Assembly: GCF_900100765.1 (NCBI RefSeq)
Contig: NZ_FNFO01000002.1
Location: forward strand, 620,001 to 684,000
Length of the DNA: 64,000 nt
Origin: Catalinimonas alkaloidigena
Lineage (GTDB): Bacteria; Bacteroidota; Bacteroidia; Cytophagales; Flexibacteraceae
Direction: 5' to 3'
Positions 15,257 to 23,017 of the stretch are shown here, in pieces. How positions within the stretch are numbered: position 1 is the first letter of the stretch; every line of letters starts with the position of its first letter. The notes beneath the pieces are model-generated. The model had not been told where the DNA came from. It was given only the letters and a program-made list of their open reading frames with translations, and made no database searches. The translations under genes were made by a program, and so were the position numbers.

Positions 15257-15960
15257 GCAGTCGGCGTGTTGTACACGGTGGAAATGTCGAACAGGGTGTA
15301 GGTGATGGACAGCTCCGAAAAGTCCGGTGCCACATCCTGCCCGGCCAGTACCTGCGTGCGGGCTGCCTGGTGGCGGGCAAAGACTTCTTTCATCTCGTCC
15401 AGCACCACCCCGATCATCTGCAACGCTTGGAGATGATGGGGATTGATCTGCGAAAGATCTCCACCGGCTTCCAGGATGCGGAAGCGCACGTCCATCATCA
15501 TGATGGTGGCCAGGTCTCGCGCCGACGAGGTCCAGCCGTAGGTGTCGATCAGAAAGGCATCGGTGAGCTTCTCGTTACGGAGCAGCAGATCGCTGGGGTC
15601 GACCACCCCGTAGGTTTCCCGCGTGACGCCGGCCATCAGGTCCACGATGCCCAGGCGCTCCGTCGGGTCGGTGGTCTCCAGGGCGGCGGTCCAGTCGATG
15701 CCGGAGACGTCGATCAGGCCCGTTTCCGGATCCGCGCTTAGCAGGGCGGCATGCGCCACGATGATGAGCTGTGCGGCCTTCTGGATGTAGGCCGCAGGAT
15801 TGAGAACAAGGGGCTGACGCGCGCGGCGGACGGCCAGCGGAGCCGCTTCGCTCGTGTCGTTCTGGTGAGCGAGCTGGAACTGGAGCAGAGCCACTTCGGC
15901 ATGGGTGCGGGCCTGGTCCGAGTTCCAGGCGCGTTTGAGTTGTTCAGGCGTGAGTGCCAT
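15253..15960 (-). CDS. Phage protein of unknown function, 235 residues
   Basis: Mostly helical soluble protein: MALTPEQLKRAWNSDQARTHAEVALLQFQL at the N-terminus, then IVAHAALLSADPETGLIDVSGIDWTAALETTDP and DLATIMMMDVRFRILEAGGDLSQINPHHLQALQMIG. It overlaps the NlpC-like gene by four bases and follows the lectin-like gene by two, so it is part of the appendage unit. No catalytic or binding motif was recognised. Possible roles are virion component or tail/appendage assembly factor; this is unproven. Confidence 0.6.
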   Translation of the reverse strand: MALTPEQLKRAWNSDQARTHAEVALLQFQLAHQNDTSEAAPLAVRRARQPLVLNPAAYIQKAAQLIIVAHAALLSADPETGLIDVSGIDWTAALETTDPTERLGIVDLMAGVTRETYGVVDPSDLLLRNEKLTDAFLIDTYGWTSSARDLATIMMMDVRFRILEAGGDLSQINPHHLQALQMIGVVLDEMKEVFARHQAARTQVLAGQDVAPDFSELSITYTLFDISTVYNTPTA

Positions 15961-15962
15961 GG

Positions 15963-16775
15963 TCAGGAAAGGGAATATCGTTGAAGAAGATAGGCCTGCA
16001 GCTGGTTGAACTTAGCGTCGGTCAACCCGTAGGCCAAGCCTAAGAATTTGAGGTAGCCTTTGAAAATCTTGTTACTGGACGGCTCGACCTGGCAACCCAG
16101 GTACAGGCCTCCGCCCCCGCCTGCAATAGCGGTCGGGCTGCCGTTCTGGTAGTTGATGGCTGTCGTGCCCAGCACGCCGTTCTGGTAGAAGCGCACACTG
16201 TCGGCCCCGTTGTTGCCGGTCGAGAACAGGTAGCGATAGCCGTTCAACTTGAAGGCCCCGCCGTTCTGCATAAACTCACTGGCCTGGTACCAGCGGGTGT
16301 TGCTGATGGTGCTCAGGTTGCCGGAGTCAAAGCGCAAGGAGTAGCCGGCCGCTGCAGAATAACCCACCCGAAAGTTGGCGGGGTTGGCCGTTCCGGAGGC
16401 TCTGGCCAGCAGGGGAGCCACGTTGGCAGTGCTCTGGTCCATGACCACCGCGACCACGGTAAAGCCGCTGGCATGGGTCCAGAGTCCGTCCAGCGAAGTA
16501 AACGACCCCGCGCCCGGCCCCGTCACGGCCTGCAGGCGGGCGAAGGTACTGGTCCCATCAAAGTACAGCCCGGTGCCGGTTGCGAAGGACGGGGTAAGGC
16601 CTGCAAACAGCCAGCGGTATCCGGTGCTGGCACTGGCGTCGCTGCCTTTGCTAAACCAGCGCGTGTCCCCCGCCGCGGCGCTTACCTCGCAGGTTTCGTC
16701 CCAGTAGGTCACCAGGGAGGCCAACGGATCCGGGGCTTTGCCCAGACTCGCGATAAAGTGGTGAGCGGGGATCAT
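15963..16775 (-). CDS. Lectin-like (concanavalin/LamG-type) phage appendage protein
   Basis: 270 residues, beta-rich, rich in Gly, Ser and aromatic residues. Runs such as GLYFDGTSTFARLQAV, SGFTVVAVVMD, GYSLRFDSGN, SVRFYQNGVLG and GGGLYLGCQ..FKGYLKFLGLAYG are typical of the jelly-roll LamG/concanavalin-like fold, in which a ligand-binding sandwich carries these repeated hairpins. It follows the 392-residue appendage gene with a four-base overlap. A receptor-binding or fibre-tip role on the virion is likely from fold and context; the glycan it may bind is unknown. Confidence 0.65.
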   Translation of the reverse strand: MIPAHHFIASLGKAPDPLASLVTYWDETCEVSAAAGDTRWFSKGSDASASTGYRWLFAGLTPSFATGTGLYFDGTSTFARLQAVTGPGAGSFTSLDGLWTHASGFTVVAVVMDQSTANVAPLLARASGTANPANFRVGYSAAAGYSLRFDSGNLSTISNTRWYQASEFMQNGGAFKLNGYRYLFSTGNNGADSVRFYQNGVLGTTAINYQNGSPTAIAGGGGGLYLGCQVEPSSNKIFKGYLKFLGLAYGLTDAKFNQLQAYLLQRYSLS

Positions 16776-17950
16776 ACGGCGGGCTGCGTGAGGTGGAGGT
16801 CAATCTCGGTGGCACGGACGGCCGAGATCCAGATCAGATTTTTCTGGCTGACCACGTAGGTACCGGTGCGGTTGATGGTCAGACCACCGTATGTGCTTCC
16901 GCTGACGATAACGTTGAGGCTGGTCCCGTTTAGCGTCGGCACCGAGCTATCGTTGTGCCGGATCCGGACGACGCCTCCGACGCCGGCGGCCGTCACAGCG
17001 ACAGTCAGATTGCCGGTGAGGGCGGTGGCCGTATTGTGATGAATCGGCGCATCGCGCTGATCAATCGTCACCGTGGCGCCACTTCTTTCATACGGTGCGG
17101 GGGCAGCGGCCGCCAGGCTTTGCAGGTCGAGTACGCCTTGTGCAGTGGGCCATTGGATCGTACCTCCGGGCAGCACAGCGCCTTCGACGTAGCGCTGTTC
17201 GGGCGCTTCCTGGGTGCCGGCCGCGGTCAGCTCGAACTGGCCGAACACCACGTAGCCGTCCGGTACCGTGGGGTACTGCACGCGGGTCTGGCCGTCTTCG
17301 TCCACTTCCGGTCCGACGAGAAATTCGTACTGGGGCGTTTGGGCCAGGTAGTGGGCAGCGGGATAGACGCCGACCACCTTGCCGGCACTCACGGCCGGAT
17401 AGGGCAGCGTGGCGGGCGGGAAGACGTAGCTCGATTCGCCCACGGCTAAGGTTTTGCTCGTGCCTTCCGGTCCCTGGAGTTGCACCTGCGCATTGGCATC
17501 GTCGCGGTTCACCTCCGGTTCGCCGTCGACCCAGGCGACGTTTGGGGGCGGCACGGGCCGGCCCATGTCCAGCAGGAGCTTGCGCCAGGCGCCGTCGAAC
17601 AGCACCTGGTAAGCAATGCCCTGACCGGCTTCTTTGCGCAGGTCTTTGGTGACGATCAGGCCGGCGCTGCCGTGCTCGATGTTGTTTTTCGTCGGGAACC
17701 TGGCCGATAGGGAACGTACCGATTGGTTGCTGAGTGCTTCAAAGGTATTCAGCGGCGCCTCGTGTGCAAGCGTGAGTGCGGCGCTACGGATGGCACCATC
17801 TTCCAGCTTGTTAAATACCGACAGCATCAGTTTTGTGAGCACCTCGCGCACGTCGGCCGGGGCGATCTGGTCGCCTTCCGGATCCTGGTCGGCCAGGTAC
17901 TGCAGCAAGAGGGCAGCGAATTGTTGTCGGGTGAGTTTGTCTTCGGCCAT
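16772..17950 (-). CDS. Putative phage fibre or appendage protein
   Basis: 392 residues. The N-terminal part is helical (KLTRQQFAALLLQYLADQDPEGD, ADVREVLTKLMLSVFNKL), followed by long low-complexity beta segments rich in Gly, Ala, Thr, Val and Pro and a C-terminal region of repeated strands (GGVVRIRHNDSSVPTLNGTSLNVIVSGSTYGG). That is a common architecture of phage fibres: an N-terminal attachment part and a C-terminal beta stalk. It is followed by the lectin-like gene, which may encode the tip. No specific fibre family is recognised. Confidence 0.6.
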   Translation of the reverse strand: MAEDKLTRQQFAALLLQYLADQDPEGDQIAPADVREVLTKLMLSVFNKLEDGAIRSAALTLAHEAPLNTFEALSNQSVRSLSARFPTKNNIEHGSAGLIVTKDLRKEAGQGIAYQVLFDGAWRKLLLDMGRPVPPPNVAWVDGEPEVNRDDANAQVQLQGPEGTSKTLAVGESSYVFPPATLPYPAVSAGKVVGVYPAAHYLAQTPQYEFLVGPEVDEDGQTRVQYPTVPDGYVVFGQFELTAAGTQEAPEQRYVEGAVLPGGTIQWPTAQGVLDLQSLAAAAPAPYERSGATVTIDQRDAPIHHNTATALTGNLTVAVTAAGVGGVVRIRHNDSSVPTLNGTSLNVIVSGSTYGGLTINRTGTYVVSQKNLIWISAVRATEIDLHLTQPAV

Positions 17951-17952
17951 GG

Positions 17953-18492
17953 TTACGCGAATCGGAAGTTGAAGCGTGAGGTGAAGCGTCGGCCCTGGAG
18001 GGGCGGTACGTAGGGCGTCGCCAGGTAGAACGGCGCTTTGCGGGCGGCCTGCCGGCTGAGCGTGAGTTCATGGCCGGCGAGTCCGCGGAGCTTCTTCTGG
18101 GTATCGAGTTTGGCCTTCAGCCGCAACGGGTTGTCCAGGCTGCCGACGAGCTTGGCCAGGCCGTTGGTGTTGACGTAGATGGCGATGAATTCCCCATCCT
18201 GGTGCTCATCGAGCCAGGCCGAGGCGTCAGGATTGTCCTGCGGCACAAATACGGATAGCACCTGGCTGTAGTAGGTGCCTTGCTGGGCATCTTCTTCCTG
18301 GCTTTCCTGAAAGCCGCCCGTTTCCGGCGTGAAGTAGAGCTGAGCGCTTTGGGCATCGGTCACCAAAATCATTTCCTGACTGATCATCTGACCAAAGGGC
18401 ATGGGGATCCGGACCACCTCTTTGCACCGATAGAGTTGCAGGAAGATGAGGCCGCCTAAGTTCTCGCCAATGGGTTGAGCCAGACTTTGCAC
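17953..18492 (-). CDS. Phage protein of unknown function, 179 residues
   Basis: First gene of the appendage/late unit. Beta-rich middle (GQMISQEMILVTDAQSAQLYFTP, YYSQVLSVFVPQDNPDASAWLDEHQDGEFIAIYVN) and a basic C-terminus (LRGLAGHELTLSRQAARKAPFYL, GRRFTSRFNFRFA). The alternation of strands would fit a virion component. It stops two bases before the fibre-like gene. A copy of the AAAAAAGGACAAG block is found about 140 bases upstream (18635-18647), inside the end of the preceding gene. No family recognised. Confidence 0.6.
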   Translation of the reverse strand: MQSLAQPIGENLGGLIFLQLYRCKEVVRIPMPFGQMISQEMILVTDAQSAQLYFTPETGGFQESQEEDAQQGTYYSQVLSVFVPQDNPDASAWLDEHQDGEFIAIYVNTNGLAKLVGSLDNPLRLKAKLDTQKKLRGLAGHELTLSRQAARKAPFYLATPYVPPLQGRRFTSRFNFRFA

Positions 18493-18617
18493 CGCGTAGT
18501 TTTAGGGCGAAATAGGCCCCTGAGCGGCGAAAAGAAAAAGACATGCACGGAGGGCCGACTTCTGCTGTAGGTGGCAGAAATGGTCAGGAACGACGGACGG
18601 CAGCCGCTACGCGGGGC

Positions 18618-19106
18618 TTAGGATGCTAAGGACAAAAAAAGGACAAGGGGTGTCCCTTCTATTTTATTTTCTGCAATTTTTTCTGCGTTCCGCCGATACC
18701 GGTAGTAGCTTTTTTTGAGCGCCTCCATTTGGATCTCCTCTTCGGTCCAGTCGTAGAGGCCCATCCAGCGGAAGAAGGCTTCGGTGAAGTTAAAGCCCTG
18801 CGTATAGATCCAATCGTCCATGGTACGGTGGAACTGATCGCGCACCAGTGCCTCCAGGCGGATGTTGAATTTGAGTGCCGCCTGGTCTGACAAAAACGTG
18901 ATGTTTCTTTGCACCAGGTAAGAGGAAAGCCGAAAAGCAATAAATTCTCCGGGCACGGGCTTGGGTCGGTAGTCCAGCGGAGGCTTTTTTAGAAGGCTGG
19001 TGAGGTAGGTGTGCAACTCATCGCCTTTGCCAATTTCCTGGCCATCGCGATACGACGACTGAAGGTACTTTTTGAGATGGGAACGGACGGGTACTTTGAG
19101 TAGCAT
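18618..19106 (-). CDS. Phage protein of unknown function, 162 residues
   Basis: Basic, helical protein (VRSHLKKYLQSSYRDGQEIGKGDELHTYL; DQAALKFNIRLEALVRDQFHRTMDDWIYTQG; TEEEIQMEALKKSYYRYRR). The block KPVPGEFIAFRLSSYLVQRNITFLS looks like a small folded core. The last codons overlap two direct GGACAA repeats (18630-18647), one of them part of the phage promoter-like motif, so the end of the gene may double as a promoter region. It lies between the HNH nuclease and the appendage genes. It could be a late-transcription regulator, but there is no motif to support that. Confidence 0.6.
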   Translation of the reverse strand: MLLKVPVRSHLKKYLQSSYRDGQEIGKGDELHTYLTSLLKKPPLDYRPKPVPGEFIAFRLSSYLVQRNITFLSDQAALKFNIRLEALVRDQFHRTMDDWIYTQGFNFTEAFFRWMGLYDWTEEEIQMEALKKSYYRYRRNAEKIAENKIEGTPLVLFLSLAS

Positions 19107-19214
19107 GAGTTAAGGTACTACAGATCGTTATACTTTGCTTTCGCTGTAGCTTCCCGCCTTGTAAGATCATCCCCTAAATGTATCATTCTGAGTGGGTTAG
19201 CAAGACGATACTCG

Positions 19215-19634
19215 TCATCTTGCCTCATCGCTGGGTGAATGAAATAAGTCATATTGATGGAGCCGGTAGCGGCGGCCGTAGCTGCGTGCAGGCGGCTGGC
19301 CGGGGCGGTCCATGTCGAAGTGACATTTAGGGCAGACGCTGATCAGGTTCTCATCCGTACAGTTGGACTTGTTGCCATCTTTGTGGGCACACTGGAGAAA
19401 GATCTGGGTCGGCTTGCCCGGCTCTACACCCGCCAGGTCGCCTTCGAAAGGATTTATGCCCTGGAGCATGGCGGCAAATACCTGTACCAGGGAGTGGAAG
19501 TGCCCTTGCTGATCCCGGTAGCCGAACGTGCCGTGCGGAATGCCGCATTGTTCGCAGCGTCCGCCGGCACGGCCGAAGCGAATCCGGGCCGAAATGGCCT
19601 CCCAGCTCTCCGGGTAGAGGTCGCGGTCGTTCAT
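19215..19634 (-). CDS. HNH endonuclease
   Basis: 139 residues from ATG 19632-19634, chosen because it overlaps the stop of the upstream gene by four bases (an in-frame ATG lies 13 codons further up). Motifs: a zinc knuckle CEQC (27-30) and a second CPKCH (101-105), with the HNH core CAHKDGNKSNCTDENLISV (His84, Asn91). HNH proteins next to packaging and head genes usually assist terminase DNA cleavage; here it precedes the late region, although terminase is about 10 kb away. Alternatives are a homing nuclease or a host-defence nuclease. Confidence 0.85.
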   Translation of the reverse strand: MNDRDLYPESWEAISARIRFGRAGGRCEQCGIPHGTFGYRDQQGHFHSLVQVFAAMLQGINPFEGDLAGVEPGKPTQIFLQCAHKDGNKSNCTDENLISVCPKCHFDMDRPGQPPARSYGRRYRLHQYDLFHSPSDEAR

Positions 19635-19855
19635 GGGCTGGCTTGCTTTCCTTTGCGCCGAACGGCGATGCACATCAGATCCACCAGCGGCAGCTGGTCC
19701 CAGTACTGGGCAATAAAGCGGAATTTCTCCTGATCGGCTTTACTGACTTTGGCCGCACCTACCAGCTGGTTCATGTCGGCTAATAAATCCTGGTTGGTCT
19801 GTTCCAGTTCGCGGAGCTTCTCGCGAAGGGCACAGATTTCGTCTTGGTAGCTCAT
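19631..19855 (-). CDS. Small coiled-coil phage protein, 74 residues
   Basis: ATG 19853-19855 overlaps the stop of the upstream gene by four bases, which fixes the start; a longer frame upstream has no coding character. The sequence is a leucine-rich coiled coil (YQDEICALREKLRELEQTNQDLLADMNQLV) followed by a short helical region (DQEKFRFIAQYWDQLPLVDLMCIAVRRKGK). It is part of the early operon's string of tiny coupled genes. No family recognised; likely an oligomeric adaptor. Confidence 0.55.
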   Translation of the reverse strand: MSYQDEICALREKLRELEQTNQDLLADMNQLVGAAKVSKADQEKFRFIAQYWDQLPLVDLMCIAVRRKGKQASP

Positions 19856-20037
19856 AAGTGGCTTCCTCCTTTCTGTGCTGCCTCGTGGATCAGTTTCCGG
19901 GCCGATGCCAGTACCGCACTGCGGAACGCGCGCGCTTTTGGCCGATCGAGACCCAACAACCGAGCGGCGTGCGCTTCGGTAATAGAGGCTGTTTCCCACG
20001 CCAGTAAAATCAGCATCTGTTCTTCGGTAGCTTTCAT
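19852..20037 (-). CDS. Small helix-turn-helix-like phage protein, 61 residues
   Basis: Overlaps both neighbours by four bases. The pattern LAWETASITEAHAARLLGLDRPKARAFRSAVL resembles a short helix-turn-helix of the type seen in anti-sigma or small early phage regulators, with an Ala/Arg-rich recognition-like helix. Too short for certain family placement. Its place in the early operon would suit a transcription regulator. Function unassigned. Confidence 0.55.
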   Translation of the reverse strand: MKATEEQMLILLAWETASITEAHAARLLGLDRPKARAFRSAVLASARKLIHEAAQKGGSHL

Positions 20038-20153
20038 TTTTCCTTCTTCATGTGGAGTCCTACGGATATGCCGATTACAAATGCAGCGACGGCCAGCGCC
20101 CCTGCGCCGATCAGCATGATGCTGATCATTTCAATGTTTACTAGATTTGCCAT
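20034..20153 (-). CDS. Tiny single-span membrane protein, 39 residues
   Basis: ATG 20151-20153 to TGA 20034-20036, with the stop overlapping the next start by four bases, as in the rest of this operon. One membrane helix fills most of the chain (EMISIMLIGAGALAVAAFVIGISVGLHM) with a basic end (KKEK), suggesting the C-terminus faces the cytoplasm. The coupling to the next gene and the clean hydrophobic helix support a real gene despite the length. Function unknown. Confidence 0.5.
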   Translation of the reverse strand: MANLVNIEMISIMLIGAGALAVAAFVIGISVGLHMKKEK

Positions 20154-20160
20154 GTCTGAC

Positions 20161-20271
20161 TTAGAGATGTGAGTTGGATATCATTGATTGCCCGGCCCCA
20201 TCCGAATAAGGCCGGGTTTTCTTTTTTGATGAGTTGACGAACTTCATTGCCAGCTCCAGTTGGATCGTCAT
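20161..20271 (-). CDS. Possible 36-residue coupled ORF
   Basis: ATG 20269-20271 overlaps the stop of the 93-residue gene by four bases, the usual junction in this operon, and ends at TAA 20161-20163. The peptide (MTIQLELAMKFVNSSKKKTR...) is basic with no fold signature. It covers a strong plus-strand hairpin terminator (20191-20227), which argues that the DNA here may be regulatory rather than coding. Low confidence. Confidence 0.3.
   Translation of the reverse strand: MTIQLELAMKFVNSSKKKTRPYSDGAGQSMISNSHL
20191..20227 (+). terminator. Intrinsic terminator facing against the early operon
   Basis: Stem CCCGGCC / GGCCGGG (7 bp, GC only) with a 12-base loop, followed on the plus strand by TTTTCTTTTTT. 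It is a textbook rho-independent terminator, but oriented rightwards while all genes around it are leftwards. It could stop antisense transcripts entering the early region. Confidence 0.65.
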
Positions 20272-20549
20272 GGCGGTACTCCCTTCTGCCATCCGTTTTT
20301 CTGGCTGTATTTCCGCAAAAGTTCATCGTCAAAGCCTTTGCCTTCGTTGCGCTTCACCACTACCCCGCGGATCCGCTCCATGCCCAGCCGGTGACACATG
20401 GAGACCAGGCTAGCCACGGCCTCGTCGAGGGCCTGGTGGGCAGGGCTACCCCGGGAACGGCTGTAGAATTTGCGGGGGGTATCCTGGTTTTTGAAGTAGA
20501 CCAACGCATAAGCAAGGGCGGTTCGTTTCCACTGTTCGATGCTCATCAA
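20268..20549 (-). CDS. Early phage protein of unknown function, 93 residues
   Basis: Follows the replication gene by six bases. Soluble, mixed alpha/beta: MSIEQWKRTALAYALVYFKNQDTPRKFY, then SPAHQALDEAVASLVSMCHRLGMERIRGVVVKRNEG. Two adjacent Met codons (20544-20549) can serve as start. Its position right after the initiator-like gene would suit a helicase loader, inhibitor or small replication accessory protein, but no motif shows this. No family recognised. Confidence 0.6.
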   Translation of the reverse strand: MMSIEQWKRTALAYALVYFKNQDTPRKFYSRSRGSPAHQALDEAVASLVSMCHRLGMERIRGVVVKRNEGKGFDDELLRKYSQKNGWQKGVPP

Positions 20550-20555
20550 ATAGCG

Positions 20556-21905
20556 CTATGAGGTCGTTTTGTGGACAATGGCACAGTAAAACTTGTTGAG
20601 TGTGGCCTTGCAGCCGAGGCGCTGCACCCGGCGTTCGGCCAGAAGAAAGACCTGGTTGGGGTCGCGTCGCCTGGGATGGTCGGGCGGAAGGCCGGCGTTT
20701 TTCATCACCTCCCGGACGGCCTGCCGGTAGACTTCCAGCTTGTGGTACTCGCGCTGGCGCTGTCGGTGTTTGACAAGCCAACCGGCCGTGTTGGTGAACC
20801 CGTAGCGGTCGCGGCCAGGGTCGAAGTAGTACCAGGGGAGCGTCACAAACCGCTCGTCATCCTTCTCCAGCCACTTTTTCACCAGGCCGATGCGTTCGGC
20901 GTAGTCGGTGTAGGCGGTCGCCAGCCGCTCGTCGGGTACATCCTCAAACAGCCTGACAATCACCTGTTTGGCCCGCTTGTGTTCCTGCGTGGTGAAGCCT
21001 TTCCCAGGGTAGAGCACCACTTGCGCCAGGCTCCAGAGCCACTCGACGTACATCAGCAACTTGTCGGAGACCGAGGGAGCCGGCGGCCGCGGCCCGCCCG
21101 CGCGCCCCCCCTCCGTTGCCACTCCCCCCCGACGGCCGGTAGGGGGCGGGGGCGTCGGATTTTCGTCGAAAACCTCCAAATTTTTCGAGGGCGTTTGCCC
21201 GGCGTTCCCTTGCTTTTCTTCGTCGCTGCCCCCCGTTGTCGCTGCCCCCCCCGGCAGCGCCGGGGTCATCTCCCCGTGCACAACCGCAGTTGTGCACACC
21301 GCTTTCTCCGTATTACTCATTAAGTCAGGTAGCCTATCCCCTTTATGGTGAAAATTTTTCACTACCGCAGCGGGCGAAACGGCCTCAGGAGCGTTTTGAG
21401 CGGGTTTCTCGATGTGCAGGTCGTAGCGGTTTTCCTCGGCTATCCACGTGGTTTTCCACACCTCGTCCGGCGCCTTGAACAGGATCAGCGGGTTGAGCAA
21501 CAGCTCGTATTCGTGGGTGGAGCCGTGGAAGCGGGTGCCCAGAATGAAGCGGCACTCCTGCAAGCGCTTCCGTTGGTTGATGATGGTCCGCTTGGTGCAG
21601 CTACAGGCGTGGGCCAGTTGGGCGTTGTTGGTGTAGATCCAGATGGGGCCGCCGTCGTAGCCGGGCGCGAAGACGGCCTGCCGGTATTGCGCGAAGGCAA
21701 TAACGAACAGCTTCTCGGCCAGTTCGCGGCAGCAGCCGTGGCGCTGCCGGAGGTCACCGGCAAAAACCCGGGCCAGATGGCGATTGAAATACGCGGATAC
21801 GTTGGCCGTCGAAACGTGCCAGGAAAAGTTGGCGTACAGCGCGCGATAATCCAGATTTAGTAGTACATTTACCATGTAAGTTTTTTGTTTCTGCAAGTAC
21901 TCCAT
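20556..21905 (-). CDS. Phage replication-initiator-like protein with N-terminal winged helix
   Basis: 449 residues. An N-terminal helical region leads to a winged-helix (about residues 93-121, NNAQLAHACSCTKRTIINQ). Residues about 175-280 are a disordered linker rich in Gly, Pro, Arg and Thr, encoded by C/G-rich DNA (about 21065-21380). The C-terminal part is helical (DKLLMYVEWLWSLAQVVLYPG; PWYYFDPGRDRYGFTNTAGW; QREYHKLEVYRQAVREVMKNAG). DNA-binding N-terminus, flexible linker and helical C-terminus match phage initiators of the lambda O / DnaD-like type that bind an origin inside their own gene. Here repeats and a hairpin lie in the linker DNA. The role is inferred. Confidence 0.6.
   Translation of the reverse strand: MEYLQKQKTYMVNVLLNLDYRALYANFSWHVSTANVSAYFNRHLARVFAGDLRQRHGCCRELAEKLFVIAFAQYRQAVFAPGYDGGPIWIYTNNAQLAHACSCTKRTIINQRKRLQECRFILGTRFHGSTHEYELLLNPLILFKAPDEVWKTTWIAEENRYDLHIEKPAQNAPEAVSPAAVVKNFHHKGDRLPDLMSNTEKAVCTTAVVHGEMTPALPGGAATTGGSDEEKQGNAGQTPSKNLEVFDENPTPPPPTGRRGGVATEGGRAGGPRPPAPSVSDKLLMYVEWLWSLAQVVLYPGKGFTTQEHKRAKQVIVRLFEDVPDERLATAYTDYAERIGLVKKWLEKDDERFVTLPWYYFDPGRDRYGFTNTAGWLVKHRQRQREYHKLEVYRQAVREVMKNAGLPPDHPRRRDPNQVFLLAERRVQRLGCKATLNKFYCAIVHKTTS
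21222..21297. repeat. Candidate phage replication origin inside the initiator-like gene
   Basis: Two direct copies of GTCGCTGCCCCCC (21222-21234 and 21238-21250, period 16) followed by a perfect inverted repeat GTGCACAAC-CGCA-GTTGTGCAC (21276-21297, 9-bp arms). The region has strong C/G strand bias and encodes the disordered linker of the protein, as the lambda origin lies within gene O. Iterons plus hairpin support an origin; there is no experimental sign. Confidence 0.4.
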
Positions 21906-21918
21906 CTTGCTATTTTGA

Positions 21919-21954
21919 ACCCATTTGGTAGCTCCCCAGATGGGTTTTTCCTTT
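21919..21954 (+). terminator. Second plus-strand hairpin terminator in the early region
   Basis: Ten-pair stem (one G-U pair) from 21919-21928 and 21936-21945, seven-base loop, then TTTTTCCTTTT on the plus strand. It sits between the initiator-like gene and the gene before it and, like the one at 20191, faces opposite to the genes. Confidence 0.5.
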
Positions 21955-21991
21955 TGCCGTCTTGGCGCTCATGCCGCATCTGGTGTAAGGT

Positions 21992-22312
21992 TTAGCCGAG
22001 TTTATCTAACTTTTTTTCCGGATGTCGGTGAGCCCGGAAAGCGTTACCCCTCCGGGGCTCTTCCGACAGCGGCAAGGCTAGGGTACCACCCAGTAGCCCT
22101 TGCTTCCCTTCGTACCTGGCCTGGGAGTCGAACCCACGCGAATGACCATCCAGGTATACATGCAGACCTCCGGTAGCCTGCATCAGGCCGCGCGCATCGG
22201 CCTCGGCACAGTAGGCCGCTTCGTACCGTCCCTGTGCGTATAGGGTTTCGATCAGCGCCTGGAGTAGGCTCAACTCCTGCGCATGGCGTTGGATCTCGGT
22301 CTGCATGCTCAT
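21992..22312 (-). CDS. Early phage protein of unknown function, 106 residues
   Basis: ATG 22310-22312 overlaps the stop of the upstream gene by four bases; I prefer it to an open frame reaching 22450, whose extra part is not protein-like. The N-terminus is a helix pair (MQTEIQRHAQELSLLQALIETLYAQGRYEAAYCAEADARGL), the rest is Gly- and charge-rich (HVYLDGHSRGFDSQARYEGKQGLLGG). It may bind DNA or the replication gene product next to it. No family recognised. Confidence 0.5.
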   Translation of the reverse strand: MSMQTEIQRHAQELSLLQALIETLYAQGRYEAAYCAEADARGLMQATGGLHVYLDGHSRGFDSQARYEGKQGLLGGTLALPLSEEPRRGNAFRAHRHPEKKLDKLG

Positions 22313-22674
22313 GACTTCTTGCGTTTGGGGAGCCGCCCGGCGGCGCGGTTCAACAGGTTGTTTCGGCGCGTGGTGTACTTCGGCTGCGTGTGCTGGTTGG
22401 CCTCGGCTTCCTTCAGCAAGCGGTCGATTTCCGAGGCGGCAATTACCCACGAGCCGCCTTTGACCACCTGCGTGGCCTTTAGTTTGCCCTCGCGACAGTA
22501 CTTCTGCACCAGCTTCACCTCCAGGCCGGTCGAGGTCGCAAACTCCTCCACTGTCACTGTCACTTTAGACGACAGGGCCTGACGCAGAAAAAGGAGTTCT
22601 TTTTCCAGTTTTTCCATGTTACTCAGGATCAGCGAGATGTCTCCTTTGGTCGCTTGGGCGGTCAAATCGCTCAT
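22309..22674 (-). CDS. Early phage helix-turn-helix (excisionase-like) protein
   Basis: 121 residues: an N-terminal coiled coil (ISLILSNMEKLEKELLFLRQALSS), then a MerR/excisionase-type winged helix (about residues 38-85, VTVEEFATSTGLEVKLVQKYCREGKLKAT... GGSWVIAASEIDRLL) and a basic tail. This domain is common in phage excisionases and small regulators of Bacteroidota. With no integrase in the window, an excisionase role is doubtful; a regulator of the early operon is equally likely. Confidence 0.65.
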   Translation of the reverse strand: MSDLTAQATKGDISLILSNMEKLEKELLFLRQALSSKVTVTVEEFATSTGLEVKLVQKYCREGKLKATQVVKGGSWVIAASEIDRLLKEAEANQHTQPKYTTRRNNLLNRAAGRLPKRKKS

Positions 22675-22712
22675 GAGAGTGGCCTAGTTGTTGCGCGCCG
22701 GGACTGACGCGA

Positions 22713-22988
22713 TTATTGAAAAAGTTCGGGTTGTGAATCAGAAGAGCGCTTAGGCTTCACGATTAGGTCGTCAATTGAACATCCCAGTTCGCGGGCAATT
22801 AACTCTAGTTGGACTAAATCGGGTTGTTCTTCATTTCTGAGCATTCTGCCGAATTTCTGCTTTCCCACGCCAATTTTTTCAAACCAAGCATGGGTAGGAC
22901 GGTACACAAAAGGTGGTTTTGCTTTAGACTCTATGACCTCCTGAATCCGGTTTCGGATTTTCGCCGCTTTGGATATTGTAGTTGCCAT
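22713..22988 (-). CDS. Cro/CI-type XRE regulator, leftward arm of the immunity switch
   Basis: 91 residues with an XRE helix-turn-helix (WFEKIGVGKQKFGRMLRNEEQPDLVQLELIARELGCSIDDLI, about residues 32-73) and an N-terminal basic helix. It is the first gene of the leftward early operon and is divergent from the repressor-type gene at 23100, with a shared operator region between them. That is the position of Cro in lambdoid phages. Which of the two genes acts as Cro and which as CI is inferred from gene order. Confidence 0.75.
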   Translation of the reverse strand: MATTISKAAKIRNRIQEVIESKAKPPFVYRPTHAWFEKIGVGKQKFGRMLRNEEQPDLVQLELIARELGCSIDDLIVKPKRSSDSQPELFQ

Positions 22989-23017
22989 GAAAAAGCATTA
23001 TTCTAGTTGAGAATAAC

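Noticed and set aside
22309-22674. Excisionase-like protein considered as proof of an integrase system
   Set aside because: The domain is also common in general regulators, and there is no integrase in the window.
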